Assembly: GCA_965200465.1 (NCBI GenBank)
Contig: OZ241358.1
Span: 248,001 to 312,000 of the forward strand
DNA from: Azophilus sp965200465
Lineage (GTDB): Bacteria; Pseudomonadota; Gammaproteobacteria; Pseudomonadales; Azotimanducaceae
Direction: 5' to 3'
Length of the DNA stretch: 64,000 nucleotides
This document shows positions 25,963-34,381 of the stretch, piece after piece. The notes under the pieces are model-generated. The model did not search any database. It worked only from the letters and a program-made list of their open reading frames with translations, and was not told the origin of the DNA. Position 1 is the stretch's first letter. The number at the start of each line of letters is the position of its first letter. The position numbers and the translations under genes are program-made.

Positions 25963-26567
25963 GACGCCTTCCTTTCGTTGTCTTCTTCAATCTGCTTCGG
26001 GGATCGGTGTACCAACGTGGTATTCCGCCATATCGCAACCAGTCTATCGTCTTCCCTATAAAAGGTCATCTCAGAGACGATCCAAACTGACTTGTCATCC
26101 ATTTTGATCGGCTTCATAAAGACATCGGTGACAACTTGCTCTGCCCGCAAGTGGTCGCCAACTCGAATAGGTTCTGGAAATTCCCACTCAGTGCTCATAT
26201 TAATTCCGCGATCACCTGGCGTTGGTACACCAAGGGTAAAGCCAAGACGCTTCGGCTTAGACTGTTGTGAGTCTTCTTTCGGTCGCGGACGTCGTGGCCA
26301 GGCACCCCCTGATGCAAAGTAAGTCGGCAGCAAAGAAGGCGGCACAATCACTTCACCATAGGGACCGGTTTCGCGAGCAAACACTGGGTCTAGAAAAAGA
26401 GGATTAGTATCCCCAGTCATGTGGCAATGTCGGCGGATAGGATCGTATTCGACTGGATAGCGGCCTGAAGTCCGATCTACGACTTTGCCAATCCACTCCC
26501 CACGTACGGCTTCAATGTCATAATCGTCTGGGTGAATTCGATCGCTCACAAATCTCGCAGCCACCAC
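25959..26567 (-). CDS. FAS1-like dehydratase-domain protein (MaoC partner)
   Basis: A 202-residue hot-dog protein of the FAS1-like dehydratase (MaoC N-terminal) type: YPVEYDPIRRHCHMTGDTNPLFLDPVFA and EWEFPEPIRVGDHLRAEQ. It lacks the full D/H hydratase pair of its neighbour, as structural subunits of such pairs do. GTG 26567 abuts the thiolase stop and its own TGA overlaps the next ATG, so translation is coupled on both sides. Confidence 0.8.
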   Translation of the reverse strand: MVAARFVSDRIHPDDYDIEAVRGEWIGKVVDRTSGRYPVEYDPIRRHCHMTGDTNPLFLDPVFARETGPYGEVIVPPSLLPTYFASGGAWPRRPRPKEDSQQSKPKRLGFTLGVPTPGDRGINMSTEWEFPEPIRVGDHLRAEQVVTDVFMKPIKMDDKSVWIVSEMTFYREDDRLVAIWRNTTLVHRSPKQIEEDNERKAS

Positions 26568-28051
26568 TAAAGGGCGAACTTACCCTCTTTTAACCGTATT
26601 TCTCGGCCACAGATTTCTTCTGCTTCCATGGCCTTCATTGACGAAGCATCTTCCGTGTATGCAACCGTGCGCCTACCATCTGGCAAGTCAACAATGGCGA
26701 TCCCCCGTTGCGGACTCTTTCGTTGATACATCACGGTATATCCGGCAACCGTGCCTACAGCGGAAACATTGACTGCGACTTCCTTAGGTCTGGCGATTCG
26801 GGAAACCTTTTCCGTCACATCAATAAATTGGTAACCGTTTGGAGCTGGATCAGATCCCCAGATTGCAAAGCCCTGTTTCGTCAGCACACCAGAAACCGTT
26901 GTGACCATCCCCGTGCTCCCTTGTTTGGAACGCAGCTGATCAGCCAATTGAGCGGTAGCATGCAGTACAAAACTGTTAAACGGTCCTCCAGCGTATGGCA
27001 TCGCACCAGTAAAACTCCAGTCGACGTCGTTCGGAATGCCCGCCTCCGCTGCGTACACATCCTGTGCAATCGGAAAGCATGTATAGAGCTCGAGAAAATC
27101 CAGCTCCTGTGGAGCTATGCCGGCCGCCTCAAATGCAGCACGCCCCGCGAGTTCCGCACCCGGGCAACGGTGAAGTTCCTCCCGGGCCGTCAAATTGACC
27201 ATGTGATTTGCTTCAGTGAAAACTCTCGGAAAAACCCACTTCTCCCGTGGAATACCTAATCGAGTCGCTTCTGCGACAGAACAAAACAGCAGCGCTGACG
27301 CTTGGTCTATATTCCAGGAACTGTTGTGCAGCTTTGTGTAGGGAAACGCGAGCATGCTGTTTTTGGGGCTGTGCTCCCGAATGTAATCCGCCGAAAACGA
27401 TTCGTCAGCCCACCCTTCAGGGTTTCTGCAAGCCATCTCACTAAACTGGCTGTATCTAGACGCCATTTCATCTCTGCGTTCGTCGACGCTCTGTCCTTTC
27501 GCATAGCGGAATGCGCTGTCAACGATTGCGTAGTAACCAACTGGCATGTTTCCAAGACCACTCTCAGCTTCGTAGTCAAATTGCATTTCTTTATGTGGTT
27601 TCATCACAACATCAGCAAGGTCGGTGCTAACGGTGTCCTCGATCTCTACACCCCGCAGGCCCGCCTGAAGAATCCGGTAACCCGCTTCTCCACCAACCAC
27701 AATTGCCTTCGAGATGTCTCCGGAAGCTATAGAGGAGCACGCCTCAGTGATGATTGTTTGCTGAGAAATTCCTGGCAATGCGCTGATCGAACGCGCACCT
27801 TCTGCCCCGACTGCGTTAGCGATCAACTGACCTGGGTTGCGATAACTCCACCGCCCGACGGGTACGTAGATATCTTCAATTCCACTCAGCAGTTCTTTTG
27901 CGCCCGCATCATCTGCTCCGCGACGCACTGCCTCGATCATCAGTTCAATAGGCTCTTGTGCTTTCAGCGGATCTGGTTCCTTTTGTTGAACCAAGCCAAC
28001 CCCCACCAGCACTGGCGACCTCGGATTCACCTGGGAAGTTTGCTCACTCAT
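26567..28051 (-). CDS. Thiolase-superfamily protein (acetyl-CoA acetyltransferase-like)
   Basis: A 494-residue protein of the lipid-transfer/SCPx-like thiolase branch: SPVLVGVGLVQQKEPDPL at the start, ITEACSSIASGDISKAIVVGG (the CSS segment is the nucleophile region), HLSAREE-like LTAREELHRCPG, and a C-terminal domain ending EICGREIRLKEGKFAL. It would cleave a 3-ketoacyl-CoA or act in an aldol-type step; the branch is diverse. ATG 28051 was chosen over an upstream TTG. It lies between the Rieske gene (67-bp gap) and the MaoC pair. Confidence 0.85.
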   Translation of the reverse strand: MSEQTSQVNPRSPVLVGVGLVQQKEPDPLKAQEPIELMIEAVRRGADDAGAKELLSGIEDIYVPVGRWSYRNPGQLIANAVGAEGARSISALPGISQQTIITEACSSIASGDISKAIVVGGEAGYRILQAGLRGVEIEDTVSTDLADVVMKPHKEMQFDYEAESGLGNMPVGYYAIVDSAFRYAKGQSVDERRDEMASRYSQFSEMACRNPEGWADESFSADYIREHSPKNSMLAFPYTKLHNSSWNIDQASALLFCSVAEATRLGIPREKWVFPRVFTEANHMVNLTAREELHRCPGAELAGRAAFEAAGIAPQELDFLELYTCFPIAQDVYAAEAGIPNDVDWSFTGAMPYAGGPFNSFVLHATAQLADQLRSKQGSTGMVTTVSGVLTKQGFAIWGSDPAPNGYQFIDVTEKVSRIARPKEVAVNVSAVGTVAGYTVMYQRKSPQRGIAIVDLPDGRRTVAYTEDASSMKAMEAEEICGREIRLKEGKFAL

Positions 28052-28118
28052 CACTGTCAAACAGCATCTGATCGAAGTGGACGCCTAGGATGATCTACGT
28101 TGTGGAAACTGGCCGATA

Positions 28119-29528
28119 TTAAGGGTCTGCCTGACCCTCAGAAATCTTCTGCTCAACGAACTCGTGCATCAATGCAATACGCTGTTCCTGGTAGCGGCCT
28201 AGCGCAAGATATGCGCATGCATTGGATGCGGAACGCATGCCAGCCTGGATGTTGGGCAAATTCGACATATCTTGGTCGAACACATGGGCCAATCTGCCCC
28301 ATTCCGGCAGTGACTCGAAGAACTCATCAAAGTCTAAATGCGTAAGAGGCGCAGAGGGCGGTCTGGCCCCCCCCTTAGGCAGCGGTGCTGTCAAGCGAAC
28401 TGTAAAAAGCGATTCGCCGGGATTGTCCCCCAACGGCAGAAACTGATATAGCAGAGGCAAACCCTCCCCAAGCCAGGGACCGAAGTTAGGGAACATAGCG
28501 TACTGAATGCTGTCGATCATCTCAGCATCAGAGACATTACTAAAATCGGCACCAAGCATCTGCGACATCATTTCTTTGCGCCATGCGGCAATCTCGCGAC
28601 GGCCGAACTGCGGCATGCTGTCAAAATCAGGCAGCGTTGTTTCGGCAGCAGGGCCAAACGCGTTTGCAAAAGATTGCGCGGTTATGATGGCTGCTTCTCT
28701 TGCGGATACCCTGTCCCCGAGCGTTGGGCTGGGAACGCCTGCCGGTGTGAAAAGACGACTAACAATTACCTTGCCGTCGTCAAAACAGTCATATTTGGTA
28801 TTGGCATCGCCAGTAAAATCGACTGCATCAAAGTGCGTTTCAGCTACATGATAGGCTTCAAGAAAGGCGGCCCAGACTTGCTTCCAATTGGCTCGAATCT
28901 TTTTCTGAGTAAACGCGAGAGTAAATCGGTCAGCCAAATCAAAGTGGCTGAAATGAGCCGGTAGCACCCCTAGCGAATCCGCGAGAGGCGCCGCTTCAGG
29001 GTCAGGATTGATAAAGATGCATCCCCCCCATCGATCAAGTAGAACTTCCGGGAGACGAAAGCTGTCATCGATAAAAGGAAAGTCCCACTGGCTGGGGATC
29101 GTTTTAATAGAACCATCCACATTCCAGGTCCAACCGTGAAAAGGGCAACGAATCTGATTGGATCCCGTCATGCCCGTACAAAGTTTTGTACCTCTATGAA
29201 GACAACTGTTATAAAATGCTTTGAACTCGTTTTTGCCGCTGCGAATAATGATGAAGGATAGAGGGCCAACGTCGTAGGGATAGCGGTCGCCGATTTCGGG
29301 AATATCCTCTTCTCTGCAGGCAAACTGCCAGCTCTTTTTCCAGACATGTTCAAGTTCGAGTTCGGCGTATCCCCTGTCGAGGTAGGTACTAAATGGAACG
29401 CGGTTAAACTCGGGATAGTAGTTGCCATCGGCCACCAGTGACTCAGGAACAACAGCGGAGTCGTCATGTAATAGATCGCTAACCAACGGGCTTTCTTTCG
29501 TACTATGGCCTTTGATGATTTTCCTCAT
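28119..29528 (-). CDS. Rieske non-haem iron oxygenase, alpha subunit
   Basis: A 469-residue oxygenase. The Rieske [2Fe-2S] site is C109-x-H111 and C128-x2-H131 (SCLHRGTKLC ... CPFHGWTW). The mononuclear iron site includes H227 and H232 in EAYHVAETHFD. It would hydroxylate an aromatic or alicyclic substrate using electrons from a reductase that is not encoded nearby. AGGAAAGG precedes ATG 29528. A run of 8 C (28367-28374) lies in the coding sequence but the frame is intact. No beta subunit is adjacent, suggesting a homo-oligomeric enzyme. Confidence 0.93.
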   Translation of the reverse strand: MRKIIKGHSTKESPLVSDLLHDDSAVVPESLVADGNYYPEFNRVPFSTYLDRGYAELELEHVWKKSWQFACREEDIPEIGDRYPYDVGPLSFIIIRSGKNEFKAFYNSCLHRGTKLCTGMTGSNQIRCPFHGWTWNVDGSIKTIPSQWDFPFIDDSFRLPEVLLDRWGGCIFINPDPEAAPLADSLGVLPAHFSHFDLADRFTLAFTQKKIRANWKQVWAAFLEAYHVAETHFDAVDFTGDANTKYDCFDDGKVIVSRLFTPAGVPSPTLGDRVSAREAAIITAQSFANAFGPAAETTLPDFDSMPQFGRREIAAWRKEMMSQMLGADFSNVSDAEMIDSIQYAMFPNFGPWLGEGLPLLYQFLPLGDNPGESLFTVRLTAPLPKGGARPPSAPLTHLDFDEFFESLPEWGRLAHVFDQDMSNLPNIQAGMRSASNACAYLALGRYQEQRIALMHEFVEQKISEGQADP

Positions 29529-29559
29529 GAGCCTTTCCTAGGGTTACCGTATTCCGTCT

Positions 29560-29769
29560 CTAGCGTGAAGGCCGAAACAGCATGCTCGCTGCGTGAAACA
29601 GTGTCCCAAGAGACATGATCCCCAACGCTGCCCTAACCTCTGCAGGCTTAACAATGGCGCGAACGGGAACCGCACCCATGATGGTGCCTTCAATAACCAA
29701 GTTCTTCCCATCTTTTTCGATCGATGAGATTTCCATTAAGTCAGAGTCGTCCGCCTGATAAAGTTTCAT
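29560..29769 (-). CDS. 69-residue protein of unknown function
   Basis: A small soluble protein, MKLYQADDSDLMEISSIEKD and onward, with a glycine/valine strand region (LVIEGTIMGAVPVRAIVKP) and a mildly hydrophobic C-terminus. A perfect AAGGAGG precedes its ATG, so it is certainly expressed. It is 9 bases downstream of the FAD oxidoreductase stop and 31 bases upstream of the Rieske start. I do not recognise a family. Its position suggests an accessory subunit of one of these oxidoreductases. Confidence 0.72.
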   Translation of the reverse strand: MKLYQADDSDLMEISSIEKDGKNLVIEGTIMGAVPVRAIVKPAEVRAALGIMSLGTLFHAASMLFRPSR

Positions 29770-29778
29770 GGTGCCTCC

Positions 29779-31359
29779 TTAGTAGGCTTCAAATATTGGT
29801 TTCAGATCCATATCCATATCCATCGCCATCCGCATGGCTGTGGCGCGCCCGCCGAAGGTAACAGTGCCGCCTGGATGTTGAGTCGGCCCGGCTAGGTAGA
29901 GCGAACTGATTTCCGGTACCTTGTACTGCGAGAGTTGTGGAGTAGGACGACGGCCAAGTAGTTGGCCGCTGGTGGTTCCGATCCCAAATATGTCTCCGCG
30001 ATACATGTTCATGGAATGGCGATGATGATCGAGCGGCGTTTCAATGTGGCGCGCAATGATCTTGGAGTTGTCTATGTTGGTGGTAAAGCTTCGATATTTT
30101 TCATATATCGCATCCGCAAATCTCTCCTTGTTCTCTGGACGGTCCCAAGCTTCTAAACCACCGTCAGCTAATTCCCTGGGCGCGAAGTGGTACAGGTACA
30201 TGGTTGCCTGCCCTTCCGGTGCCCGTGTTGGATCTAAGTTACTGTTGATCATAGTCAGCGGGCTCAGGTGGTGGTCAGGAATACGTCCATAGCGATAGTC
30301 GTCAAACACACGACGCACGCCTTCTTCATCTTTTTCTACAAATTCAACACACAGCGAGTTGTCGAACTGACCTCCCGCCTTTAGTCGCGGTGGCTCTGTT
30401 AGCGCGAATTGCTGATTCACAGCACCATGGTTGCTCAGATGCACCAACGACGCAGCGTCCACGATTTCTTTGCTCAAATCCGGGATGAAATCCGCCAAAC
30501 GCATAGGATGGATATTGGCAATTACAGCCCGTTTAGCCTCAATGTACTCCTCGCCAAAGTACACACCTTTGACATCTCCAGACACGATGTTCAAACCAGT
30601 CACTTCCGCTTCGGTTCGAACCACACCGCCATGATGTTCGATGCACCGAATTAGCGCGTTGGTGATTTCTTTCGAACCACCTACTGGAATCGCTGCATCG
30701 TATTTATGGGCAAGTCCAAACAACTGATAAAGCGCAACGCCCGTACCCTTAATGTCAGGCCCCTCCATCATTTCTGCGCACCACTTCATGATGTGTATCT
30801 TCAACTCACGGGACTCGAACAGGTTGTCGAGCATCTCGTATACACTCATGTACATTGAGGCCGCAAGCTTACGGCCAATTTCCGATGACTCAAGGAGCGA
30901 GAGAAACGGGCCTGTAGGCATGGGTGGACATGAAAACCCTTTAGTGAGTAGAGGGAGGAATTTTTGTGCATCAGAAACAAAATCCCGATAGGAACCAGCA
31001 TCTCGATTGGAAAATTTCGAGATATCGTCACAGGTTTTGTCTAAGTCTGAGTAAGCGGTGATGTGTGTGCCATCATCGAAAATGGTTGAAAAACCCGCTT
31101 TCCAATATTTGAACTGCAAGCCATGTTGTGAGAACAAGCCAAGTTCATCGTGAGAGATCGCAGGATTCGCCATACAAACGTAATACCCACTAGCATGTGG
31201 ATCGTTAACAAACCCCGGCGCAATTTCGGTCGATACAACCCCGCCACCGCACTGAGCATTTTTTTCCAGAACCAGCACACTGTGCCCCGCTTTGGCCATA
31301 TAGGCCGCAGCGACTAGGCTGTTACTGCCAGCTCCTACAACAACGATATCTGGGGTCAT
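29779..31359 (-). CDS. Phytoene-desaturase-like FAD-dependent oxidoreductase
   Basis: A 526-residue flavoprotein. DIVVVGAGSNSLVAAAYMAKAGHSVLVLEKN is the N-terminal FAD-binding Rossmann fold, and LYLAGPTQHPGGTVTFGGRATAM is the C-terminal FAD motif of the phytoene desaturase/carotenoid isomerase superfamily. In a catabolic operon it probably desaturates or isomerises an alicyclic or isoprenoid substrate rather than making carotenoids. ATG 31359 has AGGTG 6 bases upstream. It is the first gene of the operon that runs to about 22.7 kb. Confidence 0.88.
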   Translation of the reverse strand: MTPDIVVVGAGSNSLVAAAYMAKAGHSVLVLEKNAQCGGGVVSTEIAPGFVNDPHASGYYVCMANPAISHDELGLFSQHGLQFKYWKAGFSTIFDDGTHITAYSDLDKTCDDISKFSNRDAGSYRDFVSDAQKFLPLLTKGFSCPPMPTGPFLSLLESSEIGRKLAASMYMSVYEMLDNLFESRELKIHIMKWCAEMMEGPDIKGTGVALYQLFGLAHKYDAAIPVGGSKEITNALIRCIEHHGGVVRTEAEVTGLNIVSGDVKGVYFGEEYIEAKRAVIANIHPMRLADFIPDLSKEIVDAASLVHLSNHGAVNQQFALTEPPRLKAGGQFDNSLCVEFVEKDEEGVRRVFDDYRYGRIPDHHLSPLTMINSNLDPTRAPEGQATMYLYHFAPRELADGGLEAWDRPENKERFADAIYEKYRSFTTNIDNSKIIARHIETPLDHHRHSMNMYRGDIFGIGTTSGQLLGRRPTPQLSQYKVPEISSLYLAGPTQHPGGTVTFGGRATAMRMAMDMDMDLKPIFEAY

Positions 31360-31491
31360 CGAAATCACCTAAATCCCCAAAGATGGTTTCAGAAGATTCG
31401 GTTACAGCACAAACACAAGTAGTGAGAGAACAAGAAAACTACCGATACACCAGGATGCAAAGGATATTGCCAGCCCGAACGGTACTATGCA

Positions 31492-31686
31492 TACTATGAA
31501 AAATTGTTCTGGATATGACCCGCATACACCTCTCCTTAGGTTCCGGCTCTACCCTATAGACGATATTCCCGCGCTAATACCTCAGCCTGCTGCCCAAGCC
31601 CGTCCGCAGGCACGGGCTGCGGCCCCTCATCCGGCACTAGGCATGGGTGCCGACATGCTGCAGCAAGCTGTGGACAAAGGCATTCT
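31492..31686. repeat. 195-bp direct repeat, left copy
   Basis: This copy matches 38294-38488 in the same orientation with about 8 mismatches in 195 bases. It begins TACTATGAAAAATTG and ends in CATTCT. Part of it lies in the IS66-like transposase remnant. The copies bracket about 6.6 kb. Confidence 0.88.
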
Positions 31687-31880
31687 TTCGACTTGCGTCC
31701 CAATAGCTGGCGCTTGAACCAGTCTAGCTGCCGTTGCAGTTGGGTGGCCCGGTCAAGCGCGGACTGCAGTTGGCCAGCAAGCTCGGAGACCGTCGCTGCC
31801 AGCCGGGCGTTCTCCTGTTCCAGATGCTCGATGCTGGCGCTCGGCAACATCCTGAGCGTCCCTGGCTGCGAAGGCCGCAT
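31554..31880 (-). pseudogene. IS66-family TnpC transposase N-terminal remnant
   Basis: The minus strand reads IEHLEQENARLAATVSELAG and, after RQLDWF, KRQLLGRKSKE, the coiled coil plus FKRQLFGRKSE motif that opens IS66 TnpC. After GRKSKE the frame becomes unlike TnpC and stops at 31554, so only about the first 65 residues are recognisable. The rest of the element, with tnpA and tnpB, is absent. Confidence 0.72.
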
Positions 31881-32133
31881 TCTACCAGTTCAGCCTCCTT
31901 GATGCAGCCTTCAGGCGGTCTTGAGAGAGTTGCGCTGTAAGGATTTTGGGGCGTCTTTGGAGCGGCGGGCACCGCATCGCGAGCCGTTCAGACGGGCGGA
32001 AGTCCATGCTCGCGCCGGACAAGGGCTGTTCGGGGGCGTTTTTGAGGGGCTGGGCACTGCGTTTTCGGCGTTTCCGCGGAACGCGGGCGAGCGCAGCTCC
32101 GGGCGTGGCCCGTGAAGTTCAAGCGGCGAAGGC

Positions 32134-32640
32134 TCAGGCGGCTTGGGCGGGCGGCGGCCTGATGAGCGAGCGCATGCGTTCATGCGCGTTGGCCTTCATG
32201 CTGCCGAGCGCCAAGGCCATCATCACGGCCAGCGACAGCCCCACTTTGACGGTCATCCGGTCCTTGCCGCGCACGGCGTGGCGCTCGATGCGGAACCCGT
32301 CGTCGAGGCGGGCGTTGATCCGCTCCAGGGCGCTGCGCTCGGCGCATCCTGGGAAGCCCGCCGCCCACGCCCATGGCGTCCCAGTCCTCGCGCCAAGCCA
32401 ACCGTGCGTCGATGACCGGCCTGATGCGGTGCGCATCTCACAGCCAAGCGTTCAAGGGGCCGCCGTCATAGCCCCGGTCGGCGCAGAACGCGCGGCAGCG
32501 CCCGGCAAGCGCCGGATCGTCCCGGAACAGGGACTCCAGGTCGCGGCGCAGCACCCTGTGCTCCGAGGCGCCGGCCCTCTCCACGGAGAACGCCGCCGGC
32601 AGTTCATGGCGTGTGTCCGCAACCAAGTGCAGCTTTAGGC
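32134..32640 (-). pseudogene. IS5/IS1182-like DDE transposase remnant
   Basis: Two frames separated by a TGA and a shift carry a transposase core. The first is LKLHLVADTRHELPAAFSVE, then CRAFCADRGYDGGPLNAWL. The second is DAHRIRPVIDARLAW followed by ERINARLDDGFRIERHAVRG and VKVGLSLAVMMALALGSMKA. These are the middle and C-terminal blocks of an IS4/IS5-type enzyme. The N-terminus is missing and the reading frame is broken, so it is dead. Its left neighbour, about 250 bp of GC-rich DNA to the IS66 remnant, has no gene. Confidence 0.7.
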
Positions 32641-32951
32641 TAGCTGGACATGAGACTCAAAGTCCATGCAATCCACACGAATGCCTGAAGCCCCAAAAAA
32701 GAACTCCCATTCACCCTGCATAGTGCTAGGCATGTCGACGACTTTTCTACCCATCTGGGCAAATGGTTCAGCCGCGATTGATTGAAGGACAGGGTGGATC
32801 TCCTCACGTTCCAGAAGATGCAAAAGTCTCTCCACGAATAGGTGTTGTCTTTATCAGGTTCTATTTTTTGGACCTTGTTACCTTCTGTTGTAACCGCTAA
32901 ACCACAACGCTGCTCACACAAATGGCAATAAGTAAATTGTTGTTCCACCAT
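32640..32951 (-). pseudogene. Truncated molybdopterin oxidoreductase (N-terminal Fe4S4 part only)
   Basis: From ATG 32951 the protein reads MVEQQFTYCHLCEQRCGLAV, then NKVQKIEPDKDNTYSWRDFC. C9, C12, C16 and C44 fit the [4Fe-4S] motif at the start of bacterial molybdopterin oxidoreductases. After that cysteine the sequence departs from the family and ends at the transposase remnant. A shifted frame over the same region (VERLLHLLEREEIHPVLQSI and on) looks coherent too, but I cannot name it. The gene follows MarR by 19 bases, so it was once in that operon. Confidence 0.65.
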
Positions 32952-32970
32952 ACGAGGCTCCGTACACAAG

Positions 32971-33408
32971 CTATATGTCTGATAGAGTTTGCTTGATTCC
33001 TTCCAACTGAACCAGAAGCGCTTCACGGCTTTTTTGGTTCAGGTTGGATAAGGATCGATCAATGAGCTCGACTGCCTGAGACTCAATCTTTTGATTGAGA
33101 GGTTCAATCTTGGGCGTCAGATAGATTTCGTAGGCGCGTCTGTCACATGGGTTTGGCCTACGTTCTATCCACCCCTTCCGTTCTAGCTGATCTACCAGCT
33201 TTCCTACAGCGCTTTTCCCCATTTCCAACAACTCCGCCAAGCGTTGCTGACTAACACCGTCGTTGTACTGCAGGTTAGCGAGCAACCACCATTGCGATCG
33301 CGTTAGGCCATGGGCCGACATTTCGCGGTCGAAGCATGTGCGGTACATTCGGGCGATGTCGTTGATGCAATAGGCGATTGCAATAACTAGCTGGGGTCGA
33401 TCATTCAT
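32971..33408 (-). CDS. MarR-family transcriptional regulator
   Basis: A 145-residue winged-helix regulator. LTRSQWWLLANLQYNDGVSQ leads into the recognition region AELLEMGKSAVGKLVDQLERKGWIERRPNPCDRRAYEIYLT, with the conserved DxR in the wing. It lies downstream of the three respiratory-type membrane genes on the same strand. A palindrome-rich segment before that set (35223-35238) is a candidate operator. ATG 33408 was chosen; TTG 33420 is possible. Confidence 0.88.
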   Translation of the reverse strand: MNDRPQLVIAIAYCINDIARMYRTCFDREMSAHGLTRSQWWLLANLQYNDGVSQQRLAELLEMGKSAVGKLVDQLERKGWIERRPNPCDRRAYEIYLTPKIEPLNQKIESQAVELIDRSLSNLNQKSREALLVQLEGIKQTLSDI

Positions 33409-33470
33409 CTTATAATTCAAAACTCCAGGAGACTATTTTGCGATTTTCGGACTTTTAGCGAACAGGCTCG

Positions 33471-33755
33471 CTATAGAAGCAAGGCCATGCCGATTAAGAT
33501 GATTGTGCTTGTCACACACCAACCGTCAAAGCTGAATCGTAACCACCGAGGCGCAAATTGCAGCTCCATAAACGAAAAGCCCACCAAGAAAACTTTTACA
33601 AAAGAAATTGCGATGATCACAGCTACCGCGAATTCTGCGCTAAGTGAGTTTTCACGAAACCACCAGGAAACCAGCGTGAGTAGAACTAAAACCGCCCACA
33701 CGAATACTAAGTTACGTGTGTGGGTTGATCCCGCCCGAGTTACTGAATTGCTCAT
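33471..33755 (-). CDS. Cytochrome c oxidase subunit IV/NorF-like membrane protein
   Basis: A 94-residue protein with three predicted helices (NLVFVWAVLVLLTLVSWWF, FAVAVIIAISFVKVFLVGFSFM, TSTIILIGMALLL). FVKVFLVGFSFMEL is typical of the prokaryotic COX4/NorF family, small subunits attached to haem-copper oxidases or nitric oxide reductases. It is 27 bases after the COX3-like gene. No catalytic oxidase subunit is encoded in the window. Confidence 0.8.
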   Translation of the reverse strand: MSNSVTRAGSTHTRNLVFVWAVLVLLTLVSWWFRENSLSAEFAVAVIIAISFVKVFLVGFSFMELQFAPRWLRFSFDGWCVTSTIILIGMALLL

Positions 33756-33782
33756 GAACTATTTCCCTAAAACCGTTAAGAA

Positions 33783-34370
33783 CTACTTGATGATATAGAA
33801 GAGTGCGAATAGGACTAACCAAATTAAGTCCACCAAGTGCCAATAGATTGCACCATTTTCGAGGAAACGCTCTTGCCTTGCGGTAAGTGGGCCTTGTACA
33901 GAGCCAGCTATTTTCCAGAGGTAGTAGAGCACGAACATGCCGACTATTACATGCAACAAATGTAGGCCTGTCATCATATAGTAGAGCTGAAAAAACACAT
34001 CGTAACCAGGGGTGAAACCGGCCTCGATCTTCGCACCCCATTCAATGGGCTTGTTGATTATGAACACCCAACCACCCAGCGAGGCCCCAACAATGTGTTT
34101 TCGAGCCAGTGCGGACTGGCCATGCCGTAAGGACTGTACGGCTAGTGCGACAAAAAGCGAGGAGGTTAGCAAAACAATTGTATTAACAACGCCTATCGTG
34201 AGATTCAGTTCATCTGTCCCCGTCAGGAACCCTGACTGATTGCCCGCACGCTCAAATAGGAACACCATGAAATAAGAACTGAACACACCAAGATCCAGGA
34301 GAAGAAAGCCCCAAATCCCAACCTCTCCAGGCACTTTTCGTTCGCCTATAGGAGGATAAATGGCTGACAT
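33783..34370 (-). CDS. Cytochrome c oxidase subunit III/NorE-like membrane protein
   Basis: A 195-residue protein with five helices. PGEVGIWGFLLLDLGVFSSYFMVFL, YYMMTGLHLLHVIVGMFVLYYL and ENGAIYWHLVDLIWLVLFALFYI are the diagnostic COX3 segments. The short five-helix form corresponds to NorE and related stand-alone COX3 proteins. AAGGAG precedes ATG 34370. It is 11 bases after the stop of the upstream membrane gene, so the two are co-transcribed. Confidence 0.87.
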   Translation of the reverse strand: MSAIYPPIGERKVPGEVGIWGFLLLDLGVFSSYFMVFLFERAGNQSGFLTGTDELNLTIGVVNTIVLLTSSLFVALAVQSLRHGQSALARKHIVGASLGGWVFIINKPIEWGAKIEAGFTPGYDVFFQLYYMMTGLHLLHVIVGMFVLYYLWKIAGSVQGPLTARQERFLENGAIYWHLVDLIWLVLFALFYIIK

Positions 34371-34381
34371 TTTCTTGCTCC

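Noticed and set aside
28367..28374. Run of 8 C in the Rieske gene as another switch
   Set aside because: The frame is intact across it and the length is not unusual for GC-containing coding DNA.
31911..32183. Minus-strand frame between the two transposase remnants
   Set aside because: Its product is rich in P, S, A and R with no motif; it appears to be non-coding GC-rich debris.
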